Part shown: in pieces, positions 18,061 through 27,611 of the stretch
Layout of the letters: every line of letters begins with the position of its first letter
Numbering within the stretch: the stretch's first letter is position 1
Assembly: GCF_025263685.1 (NCBI RefSeq)
Contig: NZ_CP092109.1
Span: 2,357,001-2,421,000 of the forward strand
Length of the DNA: 64,000 nucleotides
Direction: 5' to 3'
Origin: Geoalkalibacter halelectricus
GTDB lineage: Bacteria > Desulfobacterota > Desulfuromonadia > Desulfuromonadales > Geoalkalibacteraceae
Translations under genes and position numbers: made by a program
Notes under the pieces: model-generated
The model's database searches: none
What the model was told of the DNA's origin: nothing
The model's input: only the letters and a program-made list of their open reading frames with translations

Positions 18061-20472
18061 ATGACCAGAAACGGACGAAAATCGGATTCGAGTAAAAAAG
18101 GGCTCTGGGGGCGGCTGAGACCACCTGGGGTGCTCAACGAGGTTCAGCAAAACTGCATCCTGCTGCTTTTCCTGTGCCTGGCGCTGACCGTGGTCATTGT
18201 GCCCAAGGGCGGCATCGTTCCCGATCTCTACAGTGCCGGCGATATCGCGACCCGCGACGTCAAGGCGCCGCGCGACATGCTCGTCGAGGACCGCGCCCTG
18301 ACCGAGAAGCGCCGCGCGGAGGCTGAGGAGTCGGCGCGGCCGGTATTTGATTTCGACGCGCGTGTGGGCCGCGAGATCGGGGCGAATCTGGAGCGCGGAT
18401 TGCGCGTCCTGGCCACCGCGCAGGCGGAGCTCGCGGCCCTGGAGAAGGGCGAGGAAAAAGGGCCGCATCCGCCTCTGAATCCTTCCCTGAAGCAGGCTGT
18501 GGAACAGGCCTTTGATGTCGGTTTAAGCGACGAGCAGTTTGCCGCGTTGGCGCGGACGGACCTCACCCCCGCATTGGTTGAGAGCTTGCGCGCCGCGGTT
18601 GCGGAAACCCTGGCGCATAAGGTCGTCGCCAACCTGCGCCTGTTTCACGCGGAGGTGGAAAGGGGCGGCGTCCTGCGGGACCTCGCCAGGCAGCAGGAAA
18701 CCACCGATCTTAAGGCCGAAGAGGTTCTGGGGATGGGCGAGGCCCAGGAAACACTCCAGGCCAAGCTCGAAGCCATCGCTCAACTCAATGCCCCCCAGAG
18801 GGCGCTGTTTTACGATATCGGCCAGCGCATGCTGCGCCCGACCCTGAGCTTAAACAAGACGGAGACCGAGGCGCGGCGCAAGGACGCCCTGGAGGCGGTC
18901 AAGCCGGTATTCTTCCAGATCAAGAAGGGTGAGATGATCGTTCGCGAAGGCGAGCGGATTTCCGAGGAGCAGATCAAGAAGCTTCGTGCCCTGCGCGATT
19001 TGGGCGGCGATTTCAGCCTGCTGGGGATGGCGGCCGGTCTGTTCGGGTTCTCGGTCCTGCTCATTTTCACCGGCCACCGCTTCGCCTTGCGCAACATCCG
19101 CAAGTACCGCCCCGACAGCCGTGACCTGCTCTTCATGTCCCTGGTTTTTATCGGTCTGTTTGTGCTGATGAAATTGGGGATCTTCGTCTCGACCGCCCTG
19201 GAGAGCGCCTTTCCCTACATCGAGTCGACCAGCTATTATTACGCCTTTCCCTTCGCGGTCGGGGCGATGCTGATTCGCCTGGTGCTCAACTCCGAAGTGT
19301 CCCTGGTTTTTGCCGCCATTTGCGCCATTCTGGTGGGCGTGCTGTTCGGCAACAACCTGGTCATCGCCGCCTTTGCTTTTGTCAGCAGCGTGGCCGGGGC
19401 CCACTGGGTGCGGCAGTGTAAAACCCGTGCCACTCTCTATCGCGCCGGCCTCTGGGTCTCTTTCGCCAATGTCGGGCTGGTCCTGGCACTGCATTTTCTG
19501 GCCGGGCGCGGCTTGGAGATGCAGCTGCTGCACAAATTGGCCTTTGCCTTCGGCGGCGGAATTCTGTGCGCGGTCATCGTGACCGGCACCATCCCCCTGG
19601 TCGAATCCCTGTTCAAGTACACCACCGACATCAAACTGCTCGAACTGGCCAACATGAACGCGCCGGTGCTGCGTGAGCTGATGGTTCAGGCGCCGGGCAC
19701 CTACCATCATTCCATCATCGTCGGCAACCTGGTCGAAGCCGCCGCCGAGGACATCAACGCCAATCCTCTGTTGGCCCGGGTCGCGGCCTATTACCACGAC
19801 ATCGGCAAGATCAAAAAGCCACTCTACTTCATTGAAAACACAGGCAATGCCGCCAATCGCCACGACAAGCTCGCGCCTTCCATGAGCGCGCTGATCCTCA
19901 TGGCCCACGTCAAGGACGGGGTGGAATTGGCCCGCGAGAGCAAACTCGGGCAGCCCCTGGTGGACATCATTCGCCAGCATCACGGCACCTCGCTCATCAA
20001 ATTCTTCTACGACAAGGCCAAGAGCAAGGAGGATCCGGGGGTGCAACAGGTCGATGAGCGCGACTACCGTTACCCCGGTCCGCGTCCCCAGACCCGCGAG
20101 GCCGCGCTGATCATGCTGGCCGATGCGGTCGAGGCGGCCAGCCGCACCCTGACCGAGCCGACCCCGGCCCGCATTCAGGGCATGGTGCAGAAAATCATCA
20201 ACAATATTTTTATCGACGGGCAGCTCGATGAGTGCGAGCTGACCCTCAAGGACATGCACAACATCGCCAAAAGCTTCAATCGGATTTTGTCCGGCATTTT
20301 CCACCACCGGGTCGATTATCCCGAACCGGCCTACAAGGAACGCGAGCGCGACGGGGGCAAGAAGAAAAGCGGTGAGGATTCAAATCGAGAACCGGCAAGG
20401 GAAGCAAAAGATCGCGAAGCGGACGTTGCGAAAGGTAGCACAGAGGATCTTAGACGCCTTGGGATGTCCTAA
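18061..20472 (+). CDS. pgpH: 7TM-HD family phosphohydrolase (PgpH/YqfF-like)
   Basis: This is a membrane HD-domain phosphodiesterase. Members such as Listeria PgpH hydrolyse c-di-AMP; the substrate here is inferred only. The 803-residue protein has one N-terminal TM (ILLLFLCLALTVVIV) and a large extracytoplasmic 7TMR-HDED region (ATRDVKAPRDMLVEDRALTEKRR). A seven-helix membrane block spans about 320-525. The cytoplasmic HD domain has the metal ligands in TYHHSIIVGNLVEAAAED and AYYHDIGKIKKP (near residue 580). The 3' end overlaps ybeY by 101 nt, so its charged tail (GGKKKSGEDSNREPAREAKDRE) shares DNA with the YbeY N-terminus. Confidence 0.93.
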   Translation: MTRNGRKSDSSKKGLWGRLRPPGVLNEVQQNCILLLFLCLALTVVIVPKGGIVPDLYSAGDIATRDVKAPRDMLVEDRALTEKRRAEAEESARPVFDFDARVGREIGANLERGLRVLATAQAELAALEKGEEKGPHPPLNPSLKQAVEQAFDVGLSDEQFAALARTDLTPALVESLRAAVAETLAHKVVANLRLFHAEVERGGVLRDLARQQETTDLKAEEVLGMGEAQETLQAKLEAIAQLNAPQRALFYDIGQRMLRPTLSLNKTETEARRKDALEAVKPVFFQIKKGEMIVREGERISEEQIKKLRALRDLGGDFSLLGMAAGLFGFSVLLIFTGHRFALRNIRKYRPDSRDLLFMSLVFIGLFVLMKLGIFVSTALESAFPYIESTSYYYAFPFAVGAMLIRLVLNSEVSLVFAAICAILVGVLFGNNLVIAAFAFVSSVAGAHWVRQCKTRATLYRAGLWVSFANVGLVLALHFLAGRGLEMQLLHKLAFAFGGGILCAVIVTGTIPLVESLFKYTTDIKLLELANMNAPVLRELMVQAPGTYHHSIIVGNLVEAAAEDINANPLLARVAAYYHDIGKIKKPLYFIENTGNAANRHDKLAPSMSALILMAHVKDGVELARESKLGQPLVDIIRQHHGTSLIKFFYDKAKSKEDPGVQQVDERDYRYPGPRPQTREAALIMLADAVEAASRTLTEPTPARIQGMVQKIINNIFIDGQLDECELTLKDMHNIAKSFNRILSGIFHHRVDYPEPAYKERERDGGKKKSGEDSNREPAREAKDREADVAKGSTEDLRRLGMS

Positions 20473-20824
20473 GGCCGAGGTCTCGGTGCTGATCGTCGAC
20501 GACGCGCGGATTCGGGAAATCAATCGTGACTATCTCGGCAAGGATCGACCGACCAATGTCATCTCATTTGCCATGCAGGAGGGTGAGGGCGCCGGTGTTT
20601 CGCCGCAGTTGCTCGGCGATGTGGTGATCTCCGCCGAGACGGCCGCGCGTGACGCCGCCGAGGCGCAAGAGCCCTTCGAGAGCGAGCTTTACTTTCTGCT
20701 GCTGCACGGTATCCTGCATTTGCGCGGCTATGACCATGAACGCGGCAGCGCGGCCCAGGCTCGTGAAATGGAAAACCTTGAGCAGGAAATTTTTTCAGTG
20801 ATCCGTCGTGAATTCCTCGTCTGA
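20372..20824 (+). CDS. ybeY: Endoribonuclease YbeY (rRNA maturation factor)
   Basis: YbeY is a zinc metallo-endoribonuclease for 16S rRNA 3'-end maturation and ribosome quality control. The 150-residue protein has the diagnostic zinc motif HGILHLRGYDH and the upstream PTNVISFAMQEGEG. It starts at a GTG (MRIQIENRQGK) located within pgpH, a 101-nt overlap. No start nearer the pgpH stop would keep the N-terminal beta strand. The dgkA-like gene overlaps its 3' end by 17 nt, so the operon is translationally coupled. Confidence 0.94.
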   Translation: MRIQIENRQGKQKIAKRTLRKVAQRILDALGCPKAEVSVLIVDDARIREINRDYLGKDRPTNVISFAMQEGEGAGVSPQLLGDVVISAETAARDAAEAQEPFESELYFLLLHGILHLRGYDHERGSAAQAREMENLEQEIFSVIRREFLV

Positions 20825-21533
20825 ACCGCCCAAGCAGCTCAAGCCTGCCAACTGGTACCAGAGCGTCAATTGCGCCATCGAGGGCATCATCTGGGCGGCG
20901 CGCACCCAGCGGCACATGCGCATCCATCTGCTCGCGGCAATGGGGGTTCTGCTTACGGCCGTGGTGTTGAGGGTCAGTGCCCTGGAGTTCATCCTGCTGA
21001 CCCTGGCGGTCATTCTGGTGCTCTTTGCCGAATTGTTCAATACCGCCATCGAGGTTGTGGTCGACCTGGTGTCACCCGAATATCATCCCCTGGCGCGCGT
21101 CATCAAAGATTTGGCCGCCGGCGCGGTTCTGATGGCCTGCATCGGCGCGGTGGTGTTGGGCTATCTGGCGCTCTCCAGCCATTTTTTCGGAACCTTGGGG
21201 CAGGGTTTGGGGTTGCTCGAACCCCCGAAGGGCGAGGTGGCGGTCGTCTCGATCCTGATCGTCATCATCCTCGTGGTGCTGTTCAAGGCCCTGAGCGGGC
21301 GCGGGCGGCCTCTCTACGGCGGAATGCCGAGCGGGCACAGCGCGGTGGCCTTTGCCATCGCAACCGCCGTGGCGCTCAGCGGCGTGACGCCGGCGGTGAC
21401 CCTTCTCACCCTGGCTCTGGCCGTCATGGTCAGCCACAGCCGCTTGCTGATGGAAATCCATTCCCTGACCGAAGTGGTGAGCGGCGCCCTGCTCGGCGTC
21501 ATTGTCACCCTGGTGGTTTACTTCTTGCTTTAA
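20808..21533 (+). CDS. DgkA-type diacylglycerol kinase fused to PAP2 phosphatase
   Basis: The 241-residue membrane protein joins two lipid enzymes. Residues about 15-120 are a DgkA-like undecaprenol/diacylglycerol kinase (NCAIEGIIWAARTQRHMRIHLLAA, ELFNTAIEVVVDLVSPEYHPLARVIKDLAAGAVL). Residues about 140-241 are a PAP2 phosphatase. Its motifs are KALSGRGRPLYGGMPSGHSAVAF (KxxxxxxRP plus PSGH) and SRLLMEIHSLTEVVSGALLG (SR...H). The start is GTG within the last codons of ybeY. A kinase joined to a phosphatase suggests balanced phosphorylation of a lipid carrier such as undecaprenol; that is inference. Confidence 0.9.
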   Translation: MNSSSEPPKQLKPANWYQSVNCAIEGIIWAARTQRHMRIHLLAAMGVLLTAVVLRVSALEFILLTLAVILVLFAELFNTAIEVVVDLVSPEYHPLARVIKDLAAGAVLMACIGAVVLGYLALSSHFFGTLGQGLGLLEPPKGEVAVVSILIVIILVVLFKALSGRGRPLYGGMPSGHSAVAFAIATAVALSGVTPAVTLLTLALAVMVSHSRLLMEIHSLTEVVSGALLGVIVTLVVYFLL

Positions 21534-21571
21534 AAAGATTTGGTTCAAGAATTGTTTAGGAGGTCGGTCTT

Positions 21572-22465
21572 TTGGAAGACGACGGTTCTGGTGGACGACA
21601 AAACGGTCGGAGCAATGGCAGAAATTCGTGGCGCCAAGGTCTGCAGAAGTTGTTTTTTGGCAAGCGGCGTGCTCTGACCGAGGAAGAACTGCAGGAAATC
21701 ATCGAGGAATCCGAGGAAGAGGGGATCATCAACGAGGGTGAGGGCGAAATGCTCCACTCCATCTTCGAATTCGGCGATACCATCGTGCGCGAGATCATGG
21801 TGCCCCGCACGGATATGGTCTGTTGCCCGACCACCGCGAGTTTTCGCGAGGTTCTCGATGCCATCCTCGCCAGCGGCCATTCACGTATTCCCGTCTACGA
21901 GGGCTCGGCCGACCGCATCGTCGGCGTGGTTTACGCCAAGGATCTGCTGCGTTACTGGGGGCGACCGGAAAAGGACATCGCCATCGCGCGGGTCATGCGC
22001 ACCCCGTTTTTCGTCCCGGAATCCAAGAACGTCCAGGAGTTGTTGCAGGATTTTCGCTCCAAGCGCGTGCACTTGGCGATTGCCGTCGATGAATACGGCG
22101 GCACTTCGGGGCTGATCACCATCGAGGATCTGATCGAGGAGATCGTCGGCGACATCCAGGACGAGTACGATCTGGAGGAAGAGTGGTTGCAACCTCAGGA
22201 CGACGGATCGGTTCTGATCGATTCGCGCCTCAATATCGAGGAATTCGAAGAGTATTTCGCCACCGAGGTGGAACGGGAGAAATTTGATACTGTCGGCGGT
22301 TACCTCTTCAACCTGCTCGGCCGGGTGCCCAAGGAGGGCGAGGAGATCCGCGACGGCGATCTGTTGCTCACCGTCGTTGAATGCGACCATCAGAAAATCC
22401 GCAAAATAAGGGCGCGGCGCGCACCCCTGGACCAGGAAAGTTCCCTTTTGCCCGAGACTTCATGA
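21572..22465 (+). CDS. corC: CorC/HlyC-type protein with CBS pair and transporter-associated domain
   Basis: This is a cytoplasmic member of the CorC/TlyC family linked to Mg2+/Co2+ handling. A short acidic N-terminus (LTEEELQEIIEESEEEGIINEGEGEML) precedes two CBS domains (VREIMVPRTDMVCCPTTASF...RIPVYEGSADRIVGVVYAKDLL and VMRTPFFVPESKNVQELL...LAIAVDEYGGTSGLITIEDLIEEIVGDI). The C-terminal CorC_HlyC domain follows (FATEVEREKFDTVGGYLFNLLGRVPKEGEEI). There are no TM segments. The start is TTG with AGGAGG 8 nt upstream. Its stop overlaps the lnt ATG. Confidence 0.92.
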   Translation: MEDDGSGGRQNGRSNGRNSWRQGLQKLFFGKRRALTEEELQEIIEESEEEGIINEGEGEMLHSIFEFGDTIVREIMVPRTDMVCCPTTASFREVLDAILASGHSRIPVYEGSADRIVGVVYAKDLLRYWGRPEKDIAIARVMRTPFFVPESKNVQELLQDFRSKRVHLAIAVDEYGGTSGLITIEDLIEEIVGDIQDEYDLEEEWLQPQDDGSVLIDSRLNIEEFEEYFATEVEREKFDTVGGYLFNLLGRVPKEGEEIRDGDLLLTVVECDHQKIRKIRARRAPLDQESSLLPETS

Positions 22466-23994
22466 TTTCTCTTCCCATCGACAGAACCGCCGCCCTCGCG
22501 GCGGTTTCCGGGCTGTTGCTGGCCCTGGCCTTCCCCCGGCCCGATTGGGCCGAACTGGCCTGGGTGGCCCTGGTGCCGCTGCTGCTGGTGATGGACAAGC
22601 GTCCCTTCCACAGCGGGTTTACCGCCGGGGTGGCCTTCTTTGCCCTGGTGCTCTACTGGCTCAACATCGTCATGACCACCTACGGCGGGCTGCATCCGGT
22701 CTTGTCGGTGGTCGCCTATCTGCTGCTGGTACTCTACCTGGCGCTGTTTTTTGGCGCGGCGACCTGGGCGGCCGCGCGCCTGCGCGAAAAACTCGGGTAT
22801 TCGCCGGTTTTGACCTTGCCGGTCTTGTGGGTGGCTCTGGAATTTTTACGCTCTTTTCTGTTCACGGGGTTTCCCTGGGCCTCCCTGGGTTATGCCTTGC
22901 AAAGCCGTTTGGTGCTCATTCAATCGGCGGATCTGTTCGGCGTCTACGGTTTGAGTTTTCTGCTGGTCCTGAGCAATGCGGCCCTTGCCGAGGGGGTGCG
23001 CTGGTTGCGCCGTTCCAGGAATTTTCCCGGGATGGCGCTTGGGGTGCTGGCGGTCCTGTTCAGTGCCAATATCGCCTACGGCCTGTGGCGAATGGATGCG
23101 GGCGGGGACGCGCGCGAGCAGCGCCTGCGGGTGGCTTTGATCCAGGGCAACATCGATCAGGGAATCAAGTGGGATCCTGCCTATCAAGAGGAAACCATCC
23201 GGATTTATCGTGATTTATCCCGGCAGGTGAGCGGGCGCGAAGACCTTGATCTTCTCATCTGGCCCGAAGCGGCCACGCCCTTTTATTTTCAGGATCCCAG
23301 TGCCCTGTCCCAGCAGGTCGCGCAAGTCCCGGTGGAGACAGGCGCCTTTCTGCTCTTCGGCAGTCCCGCCTACGAGGTGGTCAACCGTCAATACGAGTAT
23401 CTGAACAGCGCTTTTTTGCTCTCGCCCGCGGGCGAGATTCTCGGCCGCAGTGACAAGGTCCACCTGGTTCCCTTCGGCGAATACGTGCCTCTGAAGAGAT
23501 TTCTGCCCTTTGTCGACAAGCTGGTGGTGGGCATCGGGGATTTTTCGCCCGGCACGGTGCGGCCCCTGCCCATGGATGGCGCCCGGCTCGGCATTCTGGT
23601 GTGCTATGAGGCGATTTTCCCGGAGTTGGCGCGTGATTTCGTGCGCCAGGGCAGCGACCTGTTGATCAACATCACCAACGATGCCTGGTTCGGCCGCTCA
23701 TCGGCGCCCTACCAGCATCTGGCCATGAGCCGTTTTCGCGCCGTGGAGAACCGCGTCTGGCTGGCACGCGCCGCCAACACAGGCATATCCGCCTTCGTCA
23801 CTCCCAGCGGCCGCGTCCTTGAAGCCACACCGATTTTTGAAACCGCGGCCGTTGCCGCCGAGGTCGGCGTGGGCGCCGGTCCCAGCCTCTATCGCCGCAT
23901 CGGCGACAGCGTCCCGATGGCTTTCATGGGGCTTTCCGTGCTGTGGCTGGTCTTGACGCGCCGCCGCATGGAATCTGCTGCGAACGGCTCATGA
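22462..23994 (+). CDS. lnt: Apolipoprotein N-acyltransferase
   Basis: Lnt adds the third acyl chain to the N-terminal cysteine of lipoproteins in the inner membrane; several lipoproteins are encoded in this window. An N-terminal block of about six TM helices precedes the nitrilase-fold periplasmic domain. Catalytic residues are visible: Glu in LLIWPEAATPF, Lys in RSDKVHLVPFGEYVP and Cys in LGILVCYEAIFPEL. Then come NITNDAWFG and a final TM helix. I take the ATG overlapping the corC stop (ATGA) as the start, giving 510 residues; a longer in-frame reading into corC is unlikely. Confidence 0.95.
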   Translation: MISLPIDRTAALAAVSGLLLALAFPRPDWAELAWVALVPLLLVMDKRPFHSGFTAGVAFFALVLYWLNIVMTTYGGLHPVLSVVAYLLLVLYLALFFGAATWAAARLREKLGYSPVLTLPVLWVALEFLRSFLFTGFPWASLGYALQSRLVLIQSADLFGVYGLSFLLVLSNAALAEGVRWLRRSRNFPGMALGVLAVLFSANIAYGLWRMDAGGDAREQRLRVALIQGNIDQGIKWDPAYQEETIRIYRDLSRQVSGREDLDLLIWPEAATPFYFQDPSALSQQVAQVPVETGAFLLFGSPAYEVVNRQYEYLNSAFLLSPAGEILGRSDKVHLVPFGEYVPLKRFLPFVDKLVVGIGDFSPGTVRPLPMDGARLGILVCYEAIFPELARDFVRQGSDLLINITNDAWFGRSSAPYQHLAMSRFRAVENRVWLARAANTGISAFVTPSGRVLEATPIFETAAVAAEVGVGAGPSLYRRIGDSVPMAFMGLSVLWLVLTRRRMESAANGS

Positions 23995-24009
23995 GTCGTC
24001 GGGGCGCCC

Positions 24010-24516
24010 TCAGGGTGACGGGAGGTGAAGGCGGTGCAAAATTTCTCTCTGCGGATCGAGAAATTCGACCTTTTCGAGTCGCTCGGGGCGTTCGACCAGG
24101 ATGACGGCATAGGGCTGGGTCATAACCGTTAGACGCAGGCTGTCGGCGGGGGGCTCATGGACCTCGATATGGACCTGCAGAGTGGCGCCTAGGTGTTCGA
24201 TGCGGGAAATATGCACCTGGTAGCCGGCGCTGGGTTTCCACCCCGCGGCGACCATAAGGATCAGGTTTTTTTCGAAATCCACTCCTGGTGCCCGCGGCGG
24301 CGGCAGGCGATGCGCGTGAATCTGCCCATAGAGCTCTTCCCATTCGGACTGCTCCATGGCCAGGGCAAAGGTAAAGTCCTCGGTGGTCATGGCGGCGCTG
24401 CCCTCCTCGAGAATGCTGAAGGGTTGCGGACCCGCTTTGGCACAGCCGGTAAAAAGAGCCATAAGAATCATTCCCAAAAGTAAAAAGGTGATTGAAATCT
24501 TGGGTCGAGTCGGCAT
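24010..24516 (-). CDS. PrcB-C-terminal-domain-like lipoprotein
   Basis: The 168-residue protein has a lipoprotein signal peptide ending in LFTGC (Cys25). The mature part contains VDFEKNLILMVAAGWKPSAGYQVHISRIEHLGATLQVHIEV, which resembles the PrcB C-terminal domain (protease complex-associated) with its 'aG-kpt-GY' motif. The function is not known. It is convergent with lnt and divergent from prfB. A protease-stability role is known only for the distant treponemal PrcB. Confidence 0.65.
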   Translation of the reverse strand: MPTRPKISITFLLLGMILMALFTGCAKAGPQPFSILEEGSAAMTTEDFTFALAMEQSEWEELYGQIHAHRLPPPRAPGVDFEKNLILMVAAGWKPSAGYQVHISRIEHLGATLQVHIEVHEPPADSLRLTVMTQPYAVILVERPERLEKVEFLDPQREILHRLHLPSP

Positions 24517-24571
24517 GGCAACCTTTTCCTTCGTGAGAAAGTCTCAGCGTATCTAATTCACCCAGCTTGTG

Positions 24572-24668
24572 GCCGCAGCCCCCTTGTCAAGGGTGTCTGG
24601 CGCCTTGGATGGTGCCGGTCAAGCGGCCAGGGACGGCGAAAAGCGTCCCTTGTCATGGGGGCTGCGAC
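24572..24668. repeat. 97-bp structured inverted repeat in the 379-bp intergenic region before prfB
   Basis: Arms of 22 nt (24572-24593 and 24647-24668, three mismatches; both contain GCAGCCCCC or its complement and CCCTTGTCA/TGTCAAGGG) enclose smaller complementary pairs. These are GGCGCC / GGTGCC and GGACG-GCGAAAAG-CGTCC. It would fold into a multi-stem RNA or cruciform. I do not recognise it as a known riboswitch or tRNA. The rest of the gap holds the prfB promoter and no gene. Confidence 0.55.
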
Positions 24669-24757
24669 CCCATGCTGGATACATACGTCTCAGCAAAAGA
24701 TATCATGGATGCGGCATAAAGAAATAGGCCGCAAGCAGTTTGGCGAGAAGGGCGCTC

Positions 24758-24786
24758 TTGCAGGCTCTTTGCGAAAAAGATATAAT
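24758..24786 (+). promoter_or_regulatory. Probable prfB promoter
   Basis: A perfect -10 box TATAAT (24781-24786) has TTGCAG 17 bp upstream (24758-24763), leaving a leader of about 105 nt before the prfB ATG. Confidence 0.55.
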
Positions 24787-24895
24787 CGCCCCTCTTCGTG
24801 CCGGCATTAGCCGGCGTCTCGCTGTTTGTCCTGATTTTTCAAAACCTTAGTCGGTGTTTCCGGTCGAAACTCCGATTGCCGAAAGGACCTGTCCC

Positions 24896-25991
24896 ATGTT
24901 TCGTGAAGAACACGACGCCCTGGTGGATCTGGAAAAAAAAGCCCGCGAACTTTGGAGGTATCTTTGACGTTCCCGGCAAAAAGGAGCGCATAGCCGAACT
25001 CGAGGCCGAAATCGCGCGCCCCGAGTTCTGGGATGAAAGCGAAAAAGCCCAGGAACGCCTGCGTGAGCGGACCAACTTGCAGAAAACCGTCGATGCCCTC
25101 GAGGATATCATGCAGCGTATCGAGGATTCCAAGGTTTTGGTCGAACTCGGCGAGGAGTCGCAGGACGAGGAGGCACTGCAGGAGGTTCGACAGGCGTTGC
25201 CTACCCTGGACGCGGATTTGCGCAAGCTTGAGATGGCCCGCATGCTCTCGGGCCGGCACGACGCCAATAATGCCATTTTCAGCATCAATGCCGGCGCCGG
25301 CGGCACCGAGGCTCAGGATTGGGCCGAAATGCTGCTGCGCATGTATTTACGTTTTTGCGAGCGCAAAGGCTGGCGCACCGAGATCACCGATTATCAGCCC
25401 GGCGAGGAGGCCGGCGTGAAAAGCGTCACCCTGAGCGTCGAGGGGGAATACGCCTATGGGTTTCTGCGCGCCGAAATGGGCATCCATCGACTGGTGCGGA
25501 TCTCGCCCTTCGATTCCAGCGCGCGGCGCCATACTTCCTTTTGCTCGGTGTTCGTGTTTCCGGAACTCGATGATTCCATCGAAATCGAAATCGACGACAA
25601 GGACCTCAAGGTCGACACCTACCGCTCCAGCGGTGCCGGTGGACAGCACGTCAACAAAACCGACTCGGCGATCCGCATCACCCACATGCCCAGCGGCATC
25701 GTCGTGGCCTGCCAGAATGAGCGCTCCCAGCACAAAAACCGCGATATGGCTCTCAAGCAGCTTAAGGCGCGGCTCTACGAAATGGAAGTGCGCAAGAAGG
25801 AGGAAGAGGCGGCCGCCATTTCCGGTGAAAAAAAGGAGATCGGCTGGGGCAGCCAGATTCGCTCCTATGTGCTGCACCCCTATCGCATGGTCAAGGATCA
25901 CCGCACCGGCTTCGAGGTGGGCAACACCGAAGCGGTACTCGGCGGCGAAATCGACGGTTTCATCGAGGCCTATCTTCTCAGTCGCAGCTAG
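24896..25991 (+). CDS. prfB: Peptide chain release factor 2, programmed +1 frameshift
   Basis: RF2 releases peptides at UGA and UAA. The gene is read in two frames. The ATG at 24896 (AAGGA upstream) opens MFREEHDALVDLEKKARELW and ends at an in-frame TGA (24965-24967). A +1 slip on CTT joins the frame starting with GAC at 24966. The coding join is 24896-24964 plus 24966-25991, about 364 residues. RF2 motifs are present: NAGAGGTEAQDWAEMLLRMY, the SPF tripeptide in VRISPFDSS, and the catalytic GGQ in SSGAGGQHVNKTDS. Reading only the second frame upstream gives a false N-terminus. Confidence 0.96.
24956..24968 (+). promoter_or_regulatory. prfB autoregulatory +1 frameshift site
   Basis: AGG-TAT-CTT-TGA-C matches the classical prfB site. 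The internal Shine-Dalgarno-like AGG lies upstream of the CTT slippery codon, and the UGA stop is followed by C, the weak context that lets low RF2 favour shifting. Confidence 0.95.
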
Positions 25992-26091
25992 TGTGCCGCG
26001 CTGTTTTCCCACCCCCTTTTACCCTTGACTTGCCCTGGGGCGGGGGGTAAGGTACCTGCCTTGGAGAAGCGGCCGAAAGGTATTGAAATTC

Positions 26092-27573
<1,482 letters not shown>

Positions 27574-27611
27574 CGCTGTCCGCACAACTCGGCGCTGCGA
27601 GCTAATCATCT

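Noticed and set aside
18850-20307. Minus-strand 485-codon frame opposite pgpH
   Set aside because: Composition (Gly/Gln/His-rich) and placement mark it as a shadow of the HD-domain gene.
24572-24668. tRNA or known riboswitch in the prfB upstream gap
   Set aside because: No cloverleaf, T-loop or recognisable riboswitch core was seen; only nested inverted repeats.
24798-24895. Continuous upstream extension of prfB in the second frame
   Set aside because: The extension has no RF2 similarity, while the classical frameshift site and a proper start at 24896 explain the N-terminus.
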